Shown: positions 1-8,697 of the stretch, in pieces
Layout: each line of letters begins with the position of its first letter
How positions within the stretch are numbered: the first letter of the stretch is position 1
Assembly (NCBI RefSeq): GCF_003597675.1
Contig: NZ_CP030828.1
Span: 570,001 to 634,000, forward strand
From: Neorhizobium sp. NCHU2750
GTDB lineage: Bacteria > Pseudomonadota > Alphaproteobacteria > Rhizobiales > Rhizobiaceae
Length of the DNA stretch: 64,000 nt
Reading direction: 5' to 3'
The notes under the pieces: generated by a model
Told to the model about the DNA's origin: nothing
Databases searched by the model: none
What the model saw: the letters and a program-made list of their open reading frames with translations, nothing else
Position numbers and translations under genes: made by a program

Positions 1-1181
1 CCATTGTTGACGTGCAATATGTCTGAAAGCCCGCTTTGTAGGATTTCCTGAAACGCCTCGAGGTCCGTTATGAGATCCTTCAACCCGGTGGCATTGAGGC
101 GGCCCGTCTCCACCTTGCCCATTACCCGGATTGCGGCAAGTCCAAGCGCCAGCCTCTTCATCTCTGATGCGCGGTCGAAAAAGCTCTTCAGCTCTCGTTC
201 CATATCGCCAAGGCTCTTCAAGGCGTGAGCTTGGAAGGTCGATAACTGGTCTCGTAGAAGAGCTTGCTCCCGCGGGTGATCGACGCCGACGATCGGCTCT
301 TCGTTCTGAAAACCGTTAACGACTTCCTGCTGGAGGTAGGAGGTTGCCAGCAGAAACGCACCGATATGGATCGTGTGCGCCACCCTGACGGCCGCATCCA
401 GAAAATCCCGCAGGCCCTGCTGAATCTGGTCGGAGAGAAGATTGTAGTTGTTGGAGATTGTCGCGATGGCAGCGCCGGCATCGCCCATCTGGCCCGCGTG
501 CACGAGCAGGTTGAGCGGTACGAAACGATAAGCCTGGTACCCCTCGGTGATTACGCGTGCGGCGCGCAGAAGTCGGCCGGTCGATGGTATCAGACGAGCA
601 TAGAGCGGTAGGGTCTGCTTGCCGCGCCGTTCGAGTTGCTCCTCTCTGGATGCGAACTCCGCCACGAGGCTTTCCGCCATGAAGGCGTCGTAACTGTCAA
701 ACCCGAGCTCAGAAAGGCGCGCCAACAATAGCCTTGCACTTTCAGCGGGGGACAGTTCCTCCTCGCCTTCTGCGCGCAGCAGCTTTGCATATTCCGCCTG
801 AACGACATCGAACAGGGCGCTGCCAGGTTTCAATCGCACCGAGAGAAAGCCGCCTTCGCAGGGTGTAATAATGGCATATACCCAGTAGAATCGCCCGTCC
901 TTGGCGCGATTTTTAACATAGGCGCCAGTCGGTAGCCCCTTTTTCAACCTGTCCCAGAGCAACCAGAAAACGGCACGTGGCATCGCTGGATGGCGAATGA
1001 TATTATGTGGCCTCCCAGCCAGTTCGCTCCATGAATATTGGCTGATCCGCTGAAATACTTCATTGCCGGATTGGATCTTTCCCCGCCCGTCCGTCCGGGA
1101 GAAGAACAACTCGTTAAAATAGAATGGAGACTCTATTTCGATTGAAACATCTGTCTCGCTGATATGCTTTTTGAGTTTCAT
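1..1181 (-). CDS. Aer-type PAS-domain sensory protein (3' end outside window)
   Basis: The gene runs off the left edge; about 393 codons are visible from the ATG at 1181 and there is no stop in the window. Residues ~25-125 form a PAS domain with the tract RPHNIIRHPAMPRAVFW, the signature seen in Aer and related redox/energy-taxis sensors, then KNRAKDGRFYWVYA. The remainder is helical and charged (for example EGEEELSPAESARLLLARL) and shows no transmembrane segment in the visible part. Members of this group are either soluble chemoreceptor-like proteins with a C-terminal MCP signalling domain or PAS-only proteins; the domain that would decide this is outside the window. A role in energy or redox sensing is inferred from the PAS domain only. 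Confidence 0.8.
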   Translation of the reverse strand, partial: MKLKKHISETDVSIEIESPFYFNELFFSRTDGRGKIQSGNEVFQRISQYSWSELAGRPHNIIRHPAMPRAVFWLLWDRLKKGLPTGAYVKNRAKDGRFYWVYAIITPCEGGFLSVRLKPGSALFDVVQAEYAKLLRAEGEEELSPAESARLLLARLSELGFDSYDAFMAESLVAEFASREEQLERRGKQTLPLYARLIPSTGRLLRAARVITEGYQAYRFVPLNLLVHAGQMGDAGAAIATISNNYNLLSDQIQQGLRDFLDAAVRVAHTIHIGAFLLATSYLQQEVVNGFQNEEPIVGVDHPREQALLRDQLSTFQAHALKSLGDMERELKSFFDRASEMKRLALGLAAIRVMGKVETGRLNATGLKDLITDLEAFQEILQSGLSDILHVNN

Positions 1182-1278
1182 GTATTAATCCGTCAAATCG
1201 CGAGAATACCCTCCCGTATTCGTGACATGGATTTGTTGCATCGGATTTTCACGTTGTCATTACTGATTTCAGCTGCTT

Positions 1279-1292
1279 TTGACGATCGTCAA
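1279..1292. promoter_or_regulatory. 14-bp perfect palindrome upstream of the PAS gene
   Basis: TTGACGATCGTCAA is a perfect 14-bp palindrome about 100 bp upstream of the PAS-sensor start, in the 288-bp gap (1182-1469) between that gene and the 3' end of the MarR gene. It looks like a dimeric-regulator operator. No cognate regulator can be named and no second copy was noticed in the window. The rest of the gap holds nothing else recognisable. Confidence 0.35.
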
Positions 1293-1469
1293 GCATGCGA
1301 CGAGAATTTCAAATTTTAGCGAAATTGTTCCTGGAAAGAATGATGGAGCGCGGCGCAGACCATCAGGGCAAGCGCTCTTTGAATGTTCAATTGCCTACAG
1401 CAGCGCCGTAGACTCGGCTCGGACGGGCGGAACAGCCAGGCCGATACGCGCGGATGACAGGATCCGTCG

Positions 1470-1919
1470 CTATTCGTCGACGCGATCGGTTATTGAGGCG
1501 GAAATTGTCTCATGAAGCCGAACGATCGCTTCAAGATCGGAATCGGCGGCGTCGACCAGAACCTTGTCACGCAGGCCGACGAGAATCTCTTCTGCGCGAG
1601 CTGCCATGATCTCGCCTTCAACCGTGAGCCATATGGCATTGGCACGGCGATCCTTTTCGTCCGGCTTGCGTTCGATAAGATTTGCCGCGCTTAATTCATC
1701 GAGCAGGCGGACAAGCGCATTGCTTGATTGTCCTATAGCGTCAGCAAGCTGAACCTGTCGAAGGCCGCCGCCCAACCTGTAAAGCCAGATCAGCACATCC
1801 GCACGGGCGGCCGATATGCCTTCGTCCGCCAAGGCGCGCTCCGCCAACCGCCGCCAAAGGTTGGCGCCGCGCAATATGGCTGCGGTAGCTTTGCGCTTGA
1901 GTATCTGCCGGCTGTCCAT
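1470..1919 (-). CDS. MarR-family transcriptional regulator
   Basis: A 149-residue MarR-type winged helix protein from the ATG at 1919 (MDSRQILKRK). The DNA-binding part is clear: ISAARADVLIWLYRLGGG leads into LRQVQLADAIGQSSNALVRLLDEL (recognition region), then LIERKPDEKDRRANAIWLTVEG, the wing. It is transcribed divergently from the FUSC/DUF1656/HlyD efflux operon, the usual arrangement for a MarR repressor of an exporter induced by its aromatic substrate. An in-frame ATG at 1988 would add 23 residues, but the shorter start gives a typical MarR length and has an AAGAG ribosome site. Ligand unknown. Confidence 0.85.
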   Translation of the reverse strand: MDSRQILKRKATAAILRGANLWRRLAERALADEGISAARADVLIWLYRLGGGLRQVQLADAIGQSSNALVRLLDELSAANLIERKPDEKDRRANAIWLTVEGEIMAARAEEILVGLRDKVLVDAADSDLEAIVRLHETISASITDRVDE

Positions 1920-2002
1920 CGGGCTGCTCTTCAGTGTTTCGAGGCAATCTGTCTGAACCTTTCGGATCACAAAATGGGCTCTACACAATTTGATGACTTG
2001 AG

Positions 2003-2024
2003 AATAGTACGCATGTGAACTATT
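2003..2024. promoter_or_regulatory. Candidate MarR operator between marR and the FUSC operon
   Basis: Inverted repeat AATAGT-N10-ACTATT in the 273-bp divergent intergenic region (1920-2192). It overlaps a second dyad, CATGT at 2012-2016 with ACATG at 2026-2030. The location between the two divergent starts fits a shared operator bound by the MarR protein. The assignment rests on symmetry and position only. Confidence 0.4.
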
Positions 2025-2192
2025 TACATGACGTAAAGCAAATCCCGACAGGAAATCGCGGAGGCCGGTCAGCCGGCAATCCTACCGTTCTCGCCTCGGC
2101 CTGATGCAGCATTCGCGCGTTGGTTATGCGCGCTCGGCTGCAGGTCTGCGGTTTCGTGAACGTCCGATGGAGCCCGCCGGGAATCGTTGGTA

Positions 2193-4280
2193 ATGAGCAA
2201 AAGAATGGCAGTGCTATCACAATTACTGAATCCGACTTCTGACGATGTCGTCTTCTCGGTGAAGACCTTCGCCGCTGCCGTTCTTGCCCTCTTGATCTGC
2301 TACACTTTCGACTTGCAGGGGCCGCAATGGGCCTTCACAAGCGTCTATATTATTGCAAATCCTTTGGCGGGCGCCAGCGGATCCAAAGCGCTTTACCGGC
2401 TGATCGGGACTGCCGTCGGTGGCGCTGCCACCGTCGTCTTCGTTCCCAACCTCGTCAATTCGCCCGAGATCCTGACGATTGCCATTTCGTTATGGGTAGC
2501 AACCTGCCTCTATATAAGCCTGATGGATCGTTCGCCGCGCGGTTATGCCTTCATGCTGGCAGGCTATACCGCGGCGCTGACGAGTTTTCCCGTCGTTGAT
2601 GCGCCGGACACGGCTTTCACCTATACGACGGCGCGGACGATGGAGATCGGCGTCGCCATCATCTGCACTCTCTTCTTTAATGTCGTGTTTTTCCCCAAAT
2701 CGGCCAGCAGCGTCCTCGCAAGACGCGTCGATGGCTGGCTTGCCGATATGCGCGGGCTGGCCGGCCAGGTGCTACAGGGCGCCGGAGAGCAAAGAGTGGT
2801 GACGCCGCTCTCGCGAAAGCTTGCAGCCGAAGCGATCGACATCCGCCTGTTCACCACGCATGCGTTCTTCGACAGTCCGAGCCTTCGTAGAAAAGCGCAA
2901 CTGTCACGCGAGCTGCAGCGCATGATGGTGGCCATGCTGCCGGTGATCTCTGGGATCGAAGACGTTCTGGCCGCCTTCAAGAGCAGCAAGGCCGGAATTC
3001 CGCCGGAAATCAAGCAACTCGTCGACGACGTGTCTCTCTGGATGAAGGAAGAAACGCCTCTTTCCGGCGAGGATAGAAATACGCTTTGGAACCGCTTGAA
3101 GGCGCTTGCCGAGCGTGGAGCGGATGATGGCAGCTGGTCAGGGATCCTGTCGCGAAACCTGGCGTTCCGCCTCCAGGATCTGGTTCAGACCTGGAGCGAC
3201 TGCCTGGATCTGAAGAATGGCGTCGAACCCAACCGTACCCGGTCACGCCTACTCGTACGTCTTGGCCTGACTGGTTCACAGCGCCCGATGCATCGCGACT
3301 ACACCATGGCAGCGTTTTCCGGTCTCACGGCCGCGCTTACGACGAGCGTCGGCTGCCTCATCTGGATATCGACCGGCTGGTCGTCCGGCTCCGCAATGGT
3401 TCTGATGGGCGCCATCATGATGTGCTTTTTCGCGGCGATGGACAACGCCCAGCCAGTTATCCGAAACTTTATGATGGCGAGCATTTTTACCGGTGTTGCC
3501 GCGTTCATCATTCAATTCGCGTTCACGCCGATGATTACCAGCTTTTCGGCCATGATGGCAGTGCTGGCAGTCGTTTGTATCCCGGTGGGCCTGCTGGCAG
3601 CCAGGCCTCAGACGTTCCTCATCGGGATGTCTGTCGGCACCAGCCTCCCCAACATGCTTGGTCTTCCGGCGCGCCCGACTTTCGATGCGGCAACTTTTCT
3701 GAATTCCAACACTGCAATGATTGCGGGCATGATGCTGGCGTTGGTGGTGACGGTCCTCGTCAAGACCGTTGGGACGGAGTGGAGTGCCAAACGTTTGCTT
3801 CGCGCGGGATGGATCGATATTCGCTCCATTGCCGCGGCGGAATCGGGACGCGATTTTACCCGGCTGCTTCATAAAATGCTCGACCGGCTTGCACTTTTGG
3901 CACCGCGCATCAACGCTTTGCCAAAGACGTCTCACATCCATGGCGAAGATATCCTGAAGGACATGCGCGCGGGCTTCAACCTTATCGAGCTGCAGCGCGC
4001 CATTCAGGGTTTGCCGGGGGGCGATGGCGCTTTTGTTCGGGACGTGGTTCAGGCCATGGCCGGCTATTACGACCGCAAGATCCGTAGCACAGGCCACGTC
4101 GCTCCGGACGAGCATCTTCTGCAGTGCCTGGATCGCTGCCTCGATGCGCTCATCACCGCGCGATCGGATGTTGCCGTCGACGCTTCGCGTGCCTGTGCTG
4201 CGCTGCGTTACACCCTCTTTCCATCTGCCGACGACTTCAAGCCGGTGCCGGCGCGTCAACTCCAGGAGCAGGCCGCATGA
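2193..4280 (+). CDS. FUSC-family (AaeB-like) aromatic acid exporter, inner-membrane subunit
   Basis: A ~695-residue inner-membrane protein with the two-block FUSC architecture: a first bundle of about six helices (residues ~20-170, beginning VFSVKTFAAAVLALLICYTF, with QGPQWAFTSVYIIANPLAGAS), a cytoplasmic helical stretch (~175-355), and a second bundle (~365-520, starting YTMAAFSGLTAALTTSVGCL) followed by a C-terminal soluble region. AaeB/FusC relatives export hydroxylated aromatic carboxylates or fusaric acid using the proton gradient with a HlyD-type partner. The next two genes overlap by ATGA junctions, giving a translationally coupled three-gene unit. ATG 2193 is chosen; a TTG at 2187 and ATG at 2205 are alternatives. 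The substrate cannot be read from sequence. Confidence 0.85.
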   Translation: MSKRMAVLSQLLNPTSDDVVFSVKTFAAAVLALLICYTFDLQGPQWAFTSVYIIANPLAGASGSKALYRLIGTAVGGAATVVFVPNLVNSPEILTIAISLWVATCLYISLMDRSPRGYAFMLAGYTAALTSFPVVDAPDTAFTYTTARTMEIGVAIICTLFFNVVFFPKSASSVLARRVDGWLADMRGLAGQVLQGAGEQRVVTPLSRKLAAEAIDIRLFTTHAFFDSPSLRRKAQLSRELQRMMVAMLPVISGIEDVLAAFKSSKAGIPPEIKQLVDDVSLWMKEETPLSGEDRNTLWNRLKALAERGADDGSWSGILSRNLAFRLQDLVQTWSDCLDLKNGVEPNRTRSRLLVRLGLTGSQRPMHRDYTMAAFSGLTAALTTSVGCLIWISTGWSSGSAMVLMGAIMMCFFAAMDNAQPVIRNFMMASIFTGVAAFIIQFAFTPMITSFSAMMAVLAVVCIPVGLLAARPQTFLIGMSVGTSLPNMLGLPARPTFDAATFLNSNTAMIAGMMLALVVTVLVKTVGTEWSAKRLLRAGWIDIRSIAAAESGRDFTRLLHKMLDRLALLAPRINALPKTSHIHGEDILKDMRAGFNLIELQRAIQGLPGGDGAFVRDVVQAMAGYYDRKIRSTGHVAPDEHLLQCLDRCLDALITARSDVAVDASRACAALRYTLFPSADDFKPVPARQLQEQAA

Positions 4281-4486
4281 AGCCGGAAATCGATCTCTAC
4301 GGCGTATTCATTCCAACCCTCGCGCTTTGGGGGCTAATTGCCTACCTTCTCAGCACCGTTTTGCGCAGGCTGCTTGATAGGGTTGGTTTCTACAATCTCG
4401 TTTGGCACAGGCCGTTGTTCGACCTTGCCATGCTCGTTTGCATTCTGGCCGGCCTCGTCGAGGCTGCCGACAAGGTGACATTATGA
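4277..4486 (+). CDS. DUF1656 (AaeX-like) small membrane protein
   Basis: A 69-residue protein, MKPEIDLYGVFIPTLALWGL at the N-terminus, with two hydrophobic helices (residues ~10-28 and ~48-64) and a conserved RPLFDLAM tract. This is the DUF1656 family found between FUSC permeases and HlyD adaptors. Its ATG overlaps the FUSC stop and its own stop overlaps the HlyD start, so the three products are probably made together. Molecular role in the pump is not established; an accessory membrane subunit is the usual guess. Confidence 0.85.
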   Translation: MKPEIDLYGVFIPTLALWGLIAYLLSTVLRRLLDRVGFYNLVWHRPLFDLAMLVCILAGLVEAADKVTL

Positions 4487-5355
4487 AAACTCTTCTCGCG
4501 GCGTCGGGCCGTGTACTCCTGACATGCGTGTTCGTGTGTATCGCAGGTGTGCTGGGATACCATATCTGGGACTATTATATGAACCTGCCGTGGACTCGTG
4601 ACGGCAAACTTCAGGCAGACGTCGTTCGCTTGACCACGGACGTGTCTGGCATCGTCAGCGAGGTTGACGTGCATGACAACCAGAAGATCAAGATGGGAGA
4701 TGTCATCTTCAAGATCGACAGCGCCCGCTTCGTGCTGGCCAAGCGGGATGCGGAAGCCCAGGTGACCAGTTCACAGGCGGCTTTGCGTCAGGCGAAGGCC
4801 GATCTTGCCCTCTATCAGCGTCTGGGTGATGGCTCGGTTACGCGACAGAAGATTGACCAGGCCCAGACGACCGCCGATCAGGCCGAAGCAACCTATCAGA
4901 CTGCACTGGTTACGCTCGATACGGCAGAGCTCAATCTTGAACGGTCCACTGTCAAAGCACCGGTCAATGGAGTGATCACCAACTTCTCGCTACGGCCGGG
5001 TGACTACGTGACAGCGGGAGCAACGGTTTCGGCCCTGGTTGATAGCGATTCATATTATGTCGATGGCTATTTCGAAGAGAACAAGCTCGACCGGATCAAG
5101 CTCGGCGACAAGGCACATATTGGCTTGATGGGAACAACCGGAGTGCTCAAAGGCCATGTTGTTGGCATCGCCGCTGGTATCGAGGACCGTGAACGTACCG
5201 ATACGACGGATGCGCTGGCCAACGTGACCCCGACATTCACCTGGGTTCGATTGGCACAACGCGTGCCGGTGCGTATAGCGCTGGACGATGTGCCTCAAGG
5301 AACAGTTCTGGTCGCTGGCCGAACTGCGAGCGTCAGCATTGCTGAAACACCCTGA
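4483..5355 (+). CDS. HlyD-family (AaeA-like) periplasmic adaptor of the efflux pump
   Basis: A 290-residue membrane-fusion protein. An N-terminal signal-anchor (residues ~8-28, VLLTCVFVCIAGVLGYHIWDYY) is followed by the typical first lipoyl half (PWTRDGKLQADVVRLTTDVS), an alpha hairpin (~75-150, AQVTSSQAALRQAKADLALY), the second lipoyl half (STVKAPVNGVITNFSLRPGDYV) and a beta-barrel region. It would bridge the FUSC permease to the periplasm or an outer-membrane channel. Start ATG 4483 overlaps the DUF1656 stop. No outer-membrane TolC-type gene is adjacent, so a housekeeping one would be used. Confidence 0.9.
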   Translation: MKTLLAASGRVLLTCVFVCIAGVLGYHIWDYYMNLPWTRDGKLQADVVRLTTDVSGIVSEVDVHDNQKIKMGDVIFKIDSARFVLAKRDAEAQVTSSQAALRQAKADLALYQRLGDGSVTRQKIDQAQTTADQAEATYQTALVTLDTAELNLERSTVKAPVNGVITNFSLRPGDYVTAGATVSALVDSDSYYVDGYFEENKLDRIKLGDKAHIGLMGTTGVLKGHVVGIAAGIEDRERTDTTDALANVTPTFTWVRLAQRVPVRIALDDVPQGTVLVAGRTASVSIAETP

Positions 5356-5497
5356 CGACGACAAATCCGGGACTTCGCTGTCGGCTGATGGCTGGCAGCG
5401 AACCACTGGATCCTGTTGGAGAGATATTCGGCCCAACGGGGCGGAGAATGTGCAGCGCCTGTCGCTACACCTTTCAACCAATGGAATATGAGAAGAA

Positions 5498-5698
5498 ATG
5501 GCATTGGACGGCGCGTCCCTTATGATTGTGCGCCAGACGCTGAATGCGTTCTGCGAACTCCACAACATTTCGTTGGTGGATGAGCTTGCGCTTGAGGCCG
5601 CGGATCAACTCATCAAGATGGTCCTTCGTGGCGAAAGCGGGGTTGACGTACTCAAGTGGAAGCTGGACGACTGGTTTGCCTCAAGCCTTGCGGAGTGA
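5498..5698 (+). CDS. Small hypothetical protein, 66 aa
   Basis: An acidic, helical 66-residue product (starts MALDGASLMIVRQTLNAFCE, ends FASSLAE) preceded by an AGAAGA ribosome site. It has no membrane segment or cysteine motif. It lies 142 bp after the HlyD gene on the same strand and ends 158 bp before the convergent atzF stop. Short proteins of this look are common in rhizobial genomes, but I do not recognise a named family. Function unknown; it may also be an independent transcript rather than part of the efflux operon. Confidence 0.5.
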   Translation: MALDGASLMIVRQTLNAFCELHNISLVDELALEAADQLIKMVLRGESGVDVLKWKLDDWFASSLAE

Positions 5699-5856
5699 CG
5701 CTCTCAGGCCGGGCCAACAATCAGTGCGCTCTATGTTTGACCTGATCGGATCACGCCTTGTGCCTCCCGGCAATCGAGTGATTGATCATAAGGTCGGCCC
5801 GCTTGGCGGGTGCTCGCGCCATGAGGCAATCCAGTTTTCGTGCACCGGGTCCCCAT

Positions 5857-7686
5857 TCAGCCAGCCTTTGCCGCCACGGCACAAAAGGCCCGCCAGCCAC
5901 CGTGATGACTGATATCGATTGCTCCGCTTTCCACGGCGACCTGTTCGCACAGAAAACCTTTGGCAGAGGTTCCATCCGCCAGCGATATCGTCCCTATCCC
6001 CAATGGCGCGGGAATTGCGGCAACGAACCGGCCAAAGGCAGCCGGCGGCAATCGCCAGACTTCTACATCAATCTCTTTGCCTTGCCCGACTTTCGCCCGG
6101 ACCATGCCGGGCTTGGGCGGAACCGTGCCGGCAAGCGCGTATAGTCGGTAGTCCGAGGACGTGCTGGCGACACGGGAGAATTCACCGCCCAGTTCGATGA
6201 GCTGATGATTGAGCTGCATTCCGGAAAGATGCGCGCCGACGACGACGATATCGATCATGTCATCCGCCGAATTTTCCGGCTCGATGATGGCCGGAACCGG
6301 CTGCGCCCAGCCGGTCGCGCCAAGGGGAAGTCCACTTGCGACGTGCAGATCGCGGGCGATTGTCGCCGTCAGCCCGTCCTTGCCCGAAGCGGCAAGCAAG
6401 GTGACGCTCGCCGGAAGGCCATCCTTGCGCGTGCCGGTGGGAACTGCGATGCCGCACATGTCGAGCAGGTTGACGAAATTGGTGTAGGTGCCGAGACGTG
6501 AGTTCTCACGGATCGGTTCTGCCTCGAGTTCGGCGACCGTATAGTGCCGCGGTGCAGTTGGAACGCAAAACAGATCCAGCGCGTCGATGACGGGTTCCAG
6601 TTTTTTCTTCAGCGCCTGAAGCGCATAAAAGCCGTCGAAGGCATCTGCTGCGGAAAGCGCCTTGGCTGCGCCATAGATCTTGCGCGTTACCGGATGGAAG
6701 CTTTCTTCGTGAACGTCGAAAAACTCCTTCACAGCAGCGTAACGCTCGGCGACCCAGGCGCCTTCGTAGAGAAGATCGGCGAGCTTGTAGAAATCGGAAA
6801 AGGAGATTTCCACCAGCCGGTGGCCCAGTTCGGTGAGTGTGGACAGGGCCTCCGCATAGGCCGCCTCCATGGCGGTGTCGCCGAAGAATTTCAGGTCCTC
6901 CTTCGCAGGTACGCCGATCGTCAGTGTTGCCGGCGCAGATCCGAAGCCGATCGCCGGCACTGTCTTCGAATAGGCATCACTTGCATCAGGCCGTGCGGCG
7001 ACGGAAAACACCGCCCAGGCGTCCTCCACCGTCAGCGCAAAAATCGACACGCAATCGAGCGTGCGGCAGGCCGGAATGACACCTGCGGCGGAGAGAGCCC
7101 CGACGCTCGGCTTCAGTCCGACGATATTGTTGAGTCCGGCCGGAATGCGGCCGGAGCCTGCGGTATCGGTACCGAGAGCGAAGCAAACGATGCCCTGCGC
7201 CGTGGCGATAGCCGAGCCGGACGACGAGCCTCCCGGTACAAGTGCGGGGTCGATGGCATTCCTGGGGATAGGGTAAGGAGAACGGACGCCCACCAGGCCG
7301 GTGGCGAACTGGTCGAGGTTGGTCTTGCCGATTACGAGGGCGCCGGCCCGCTTCAACAACCGGACAACAGTGGCGTCGACCGTGGCCGGATAGGCATAGT
7401 CGGGGCAGGCCGCGGTGGTCGGCATGCCGGCGACATCGATATTGTCCTTCACCGCGAAGGGGATGCCGAACAATGGCTTTTGCGGATCGAAAGAGCCGAG
7501 CTTGCCGGCCTCGGCAAGCACGCTTTGCTTGTCTGCGATGTGGATGAATATACCGGGATCATCGACCTCGGCGATCCGGTCGAAGACCCTCTCCACGATA
7601 TCGGCGACGCTGCCGCCATTGCGATAGAAATCCAGCAGCGAACCTATGTCGAAAGCCGGTAGTGAAGCCGACCCAATGCCAGTCAT
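5857..7686 (-). CDS. atzF: Allophanate hydrolase (amidase signature family)
   Basis: A 609-residue cytoplasmic amidase that would hydrolyse allophanate to ammonia and CO2, the last step of biuret, cyanurate and triuret use. The amidase domain (~1-450) carries the Ser-cisSer-Lys triad: Lys80 in PFAVKDNID, Ser154 in PGGSSSGSA and Ser178 in TDTAGSGRIP; their spacing matches the Lys91/Ser165/Ser189 triad of AtzF from Pseudomonas sp. ADP. The C-terminal ~140 residues (IVVVGAHLSGMQLNHQLIELG onward) form the additional domain found only in allophanate hydrolases. The ATG at 7686 overlaps the upstream cupin stop, and a longer in-frame extension has no ribosome site. It is the last gene of the minus-strand ureido operon. 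Confidence 0.93.
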   Translation of the reverse strand: MTGIGSASLPAFDIGSLLDFYRNGGSVADIVERVFDRIAEVDDPGIFIHIADKQSVLAEAGKLGSFDPQKPLFGIPFAVKDNIDVAGMPTTAACPDYAYPATVDATVVRLLKRAGALVIGKTNLDQFATGLVGVRSPYPIPRNAIDPALVPGGSSSGSAIATAQGIVCFALGTDTAGSGRIPAGLNNIVGLKPSVGALSAAGVIPACRTLDCVSIFALTVEDAWAVFSVAARPDASDAYSKTVPAIGFGSAPATLTIGVPAKEDLKFFGDTAMEAAYAEALSTLTELGHRLVEISFSDFYKLADLLYEGAWVAERYAAVKEFFDVHEESFHPVTRKIYGAAKALSAADAFDGFYALQALKKKLEPVIDALDLFCVPTAPRHYTVAELEAEPIRENSRLGTYTNFVNLLDMCGIAVPTGTRKDGLPASVTLLAASGKDGLTATIARDLHVASGLPLGATGWAQPVPAIIEPENSADDMIDIVVVGAHLSGMQLNHQLIELGGEFSRVASTSSDYRLYALAGTVPPKPGMVRAKVGQGKEIDVEVWRLPPAAFGRFVAAIPAPLGIGTISLADGTSAKGFLCEQVAVESGAIDISHHGGWRAFCAVAAKAG

Positions 7687-8036
7687 ACCTTGTCCTCTTC
7701 CAGTATCTTCACCGGCCGGTCCCATTGGATCAGCACGACGCAGCCCGTATCGCTCCACACCGAATGTTCGGTGCCGGCCGCATTGACCACATAGCTCCCG
7801 AGGCCGTAATCGCCGGCCTCGTCGGATTGCGTGCCCTCCAGCACGAGGATCGTCTCAAGCCCCTCGTGACGATGGCGTGGGACGGACGCGCCTGCCTGAT
7901 ACTTCAGCAGCGCTACGCCCGGCTGGTCAGCCTCGAAAGGCTTGATCCAGTGAATAGTCACGTCCTTGCGAAAGGGACCGAATTCGAGAGCCTTCCATCC
8001 TCCGGATGTCAGCATTTCACGCGTCGTTTCAGGCAT
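7683..8036 (-). CDS. Cupin-domain protein (ChrR-like)
   Basis: A 117-residue single-domain cupin. The first motif is seen as SVPRHRHEGLETILVLEGTQSD (His-x-His and Glu metal ligands, residues ~53-75) and the second as NAAGTEHSVWSDTGCVVLI (His ligand ~91). Such small cupins can be metal-dependent enzymes or sensors. It sits between the cysteine hydrolase (8-bp overlap) and atzF (ATGA overlap), so it is co-translated with enzymes of ureido-compound breakdown. A role as an accessory hydrolase or isomerase of that pathway is possible but only inferred from position. Confidence 0.8.
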   Translation of the reverse strand: MPETTREMLTSGGWKALEFGPFRKDVTIHWIKPFEADQPGVALLKYQAGASVPRHRHEGLETILVLEGTQSDEAGDYGLGSYVVNAAGTEHSVWSDTGCVVLIQWDRPVKILEEDKV

Positions 8037-8697
8037 TGCCCAGTCCTTTCAGAATGTCGTCGATATGCGCCGTCCACCCGACGATCGCGCCTTGCGCCCG
8101 GATCATGGCGATTGCCGCAGCCTTGAATTCGGGGAAATAGCTTTCGGTTGCCTCTTCGCAGAGCAGGCATTCGTAACCGCGGTCGTTTGCCTCGCGCATT
8201 GTCGTCTGGACGCAGACCTCGGTGGTAACCCCGGCAAAGACGAGCTGGGTTATGCCTTTTTCTTTCAGTACCTCGCCGAGCTCGGTGGCATAGAAAGCCC
8301 CCTTGCCAGGCTTTTCGATAACCACCTCGCCATCGAGCGGGGCGAGCTCGGGGAGGATTGCGGTTCCGGCCTCGCCTGCGATGAGGATGCGCCCCATCGG
8401 CCCCGGATCGCCGATCCGAAGCTCGGGATTGCCACGGTCGCGTTTGGCCGGCGGCAGATCGGAAAGGTCCGGGCGGTGGCATTCCATCGTGTGGATGACG
8501 GGGAGGCCGGCAGCGCGAAACCCTTCGATCAGCCGCTTCACATCCGGCACGATCTTCGTCACGCGGGACACGTCGTTGCCGAGGCTCGCACCGAAGCCGC
8601 CCGGTTCGGCGAAGTCACGTTGCATGTCGATGACGACGAGTGCAAGTTCGTTCAGCCTTGCCTGAAAGGCGAATGGCTCTGCTGAAATCTCCACCAT
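8029..8697 (-). CDS. Isochorismatase-family cysteine hydrolase (BiuH/TrtA-like amidohydrolase)
   Basis: A 222-residue cysteine hydrolase with the Asp-Lys-Cys triad of the family: Asp24 in VVIDMQRDF, Lys132 in KPGKGAFYAT and Cys162 in [16 protein letters not shown]. It resembles the biuret hydrolase encoded further upstream in the same operon (shared motifs HRPDLxDLP, GDPGPxGRIL and [19 protein letters not shown]) but differs at the N-terminus, lacking the PYPWPYNG segment. In Herbaspirillum a biuH paralogue, trtA, hydrolyses triuret to carboxybiuret; that is a reasonable hypothesis for this gene. Alternatively it duplicates biuret hydrolysis and could cover for the frameshifted biuH. The start overlaps the ABC ATPase stop (TGATG). 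Confidence 0.85.
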   Translation of the reverse strand: MVEISAEPFAFQARLNELALVVIDMQRDFAEPGGFGASLGNDVSRVTKIVPDVKRLIEGFRAAGLPVIHTMECHRPDLSDLPPAKRDRGNPELRIGDPGPMGRILIAGEAGTAILPELAPLDGEVVIEKPGKGAFYATELGEVLKEKGITQLVFAGVTTEVCVQTTMREANDRGYECLLCEEATESYFPEFKAAAIAMIRAQGAIVGWTAHIDDILKGLGNA

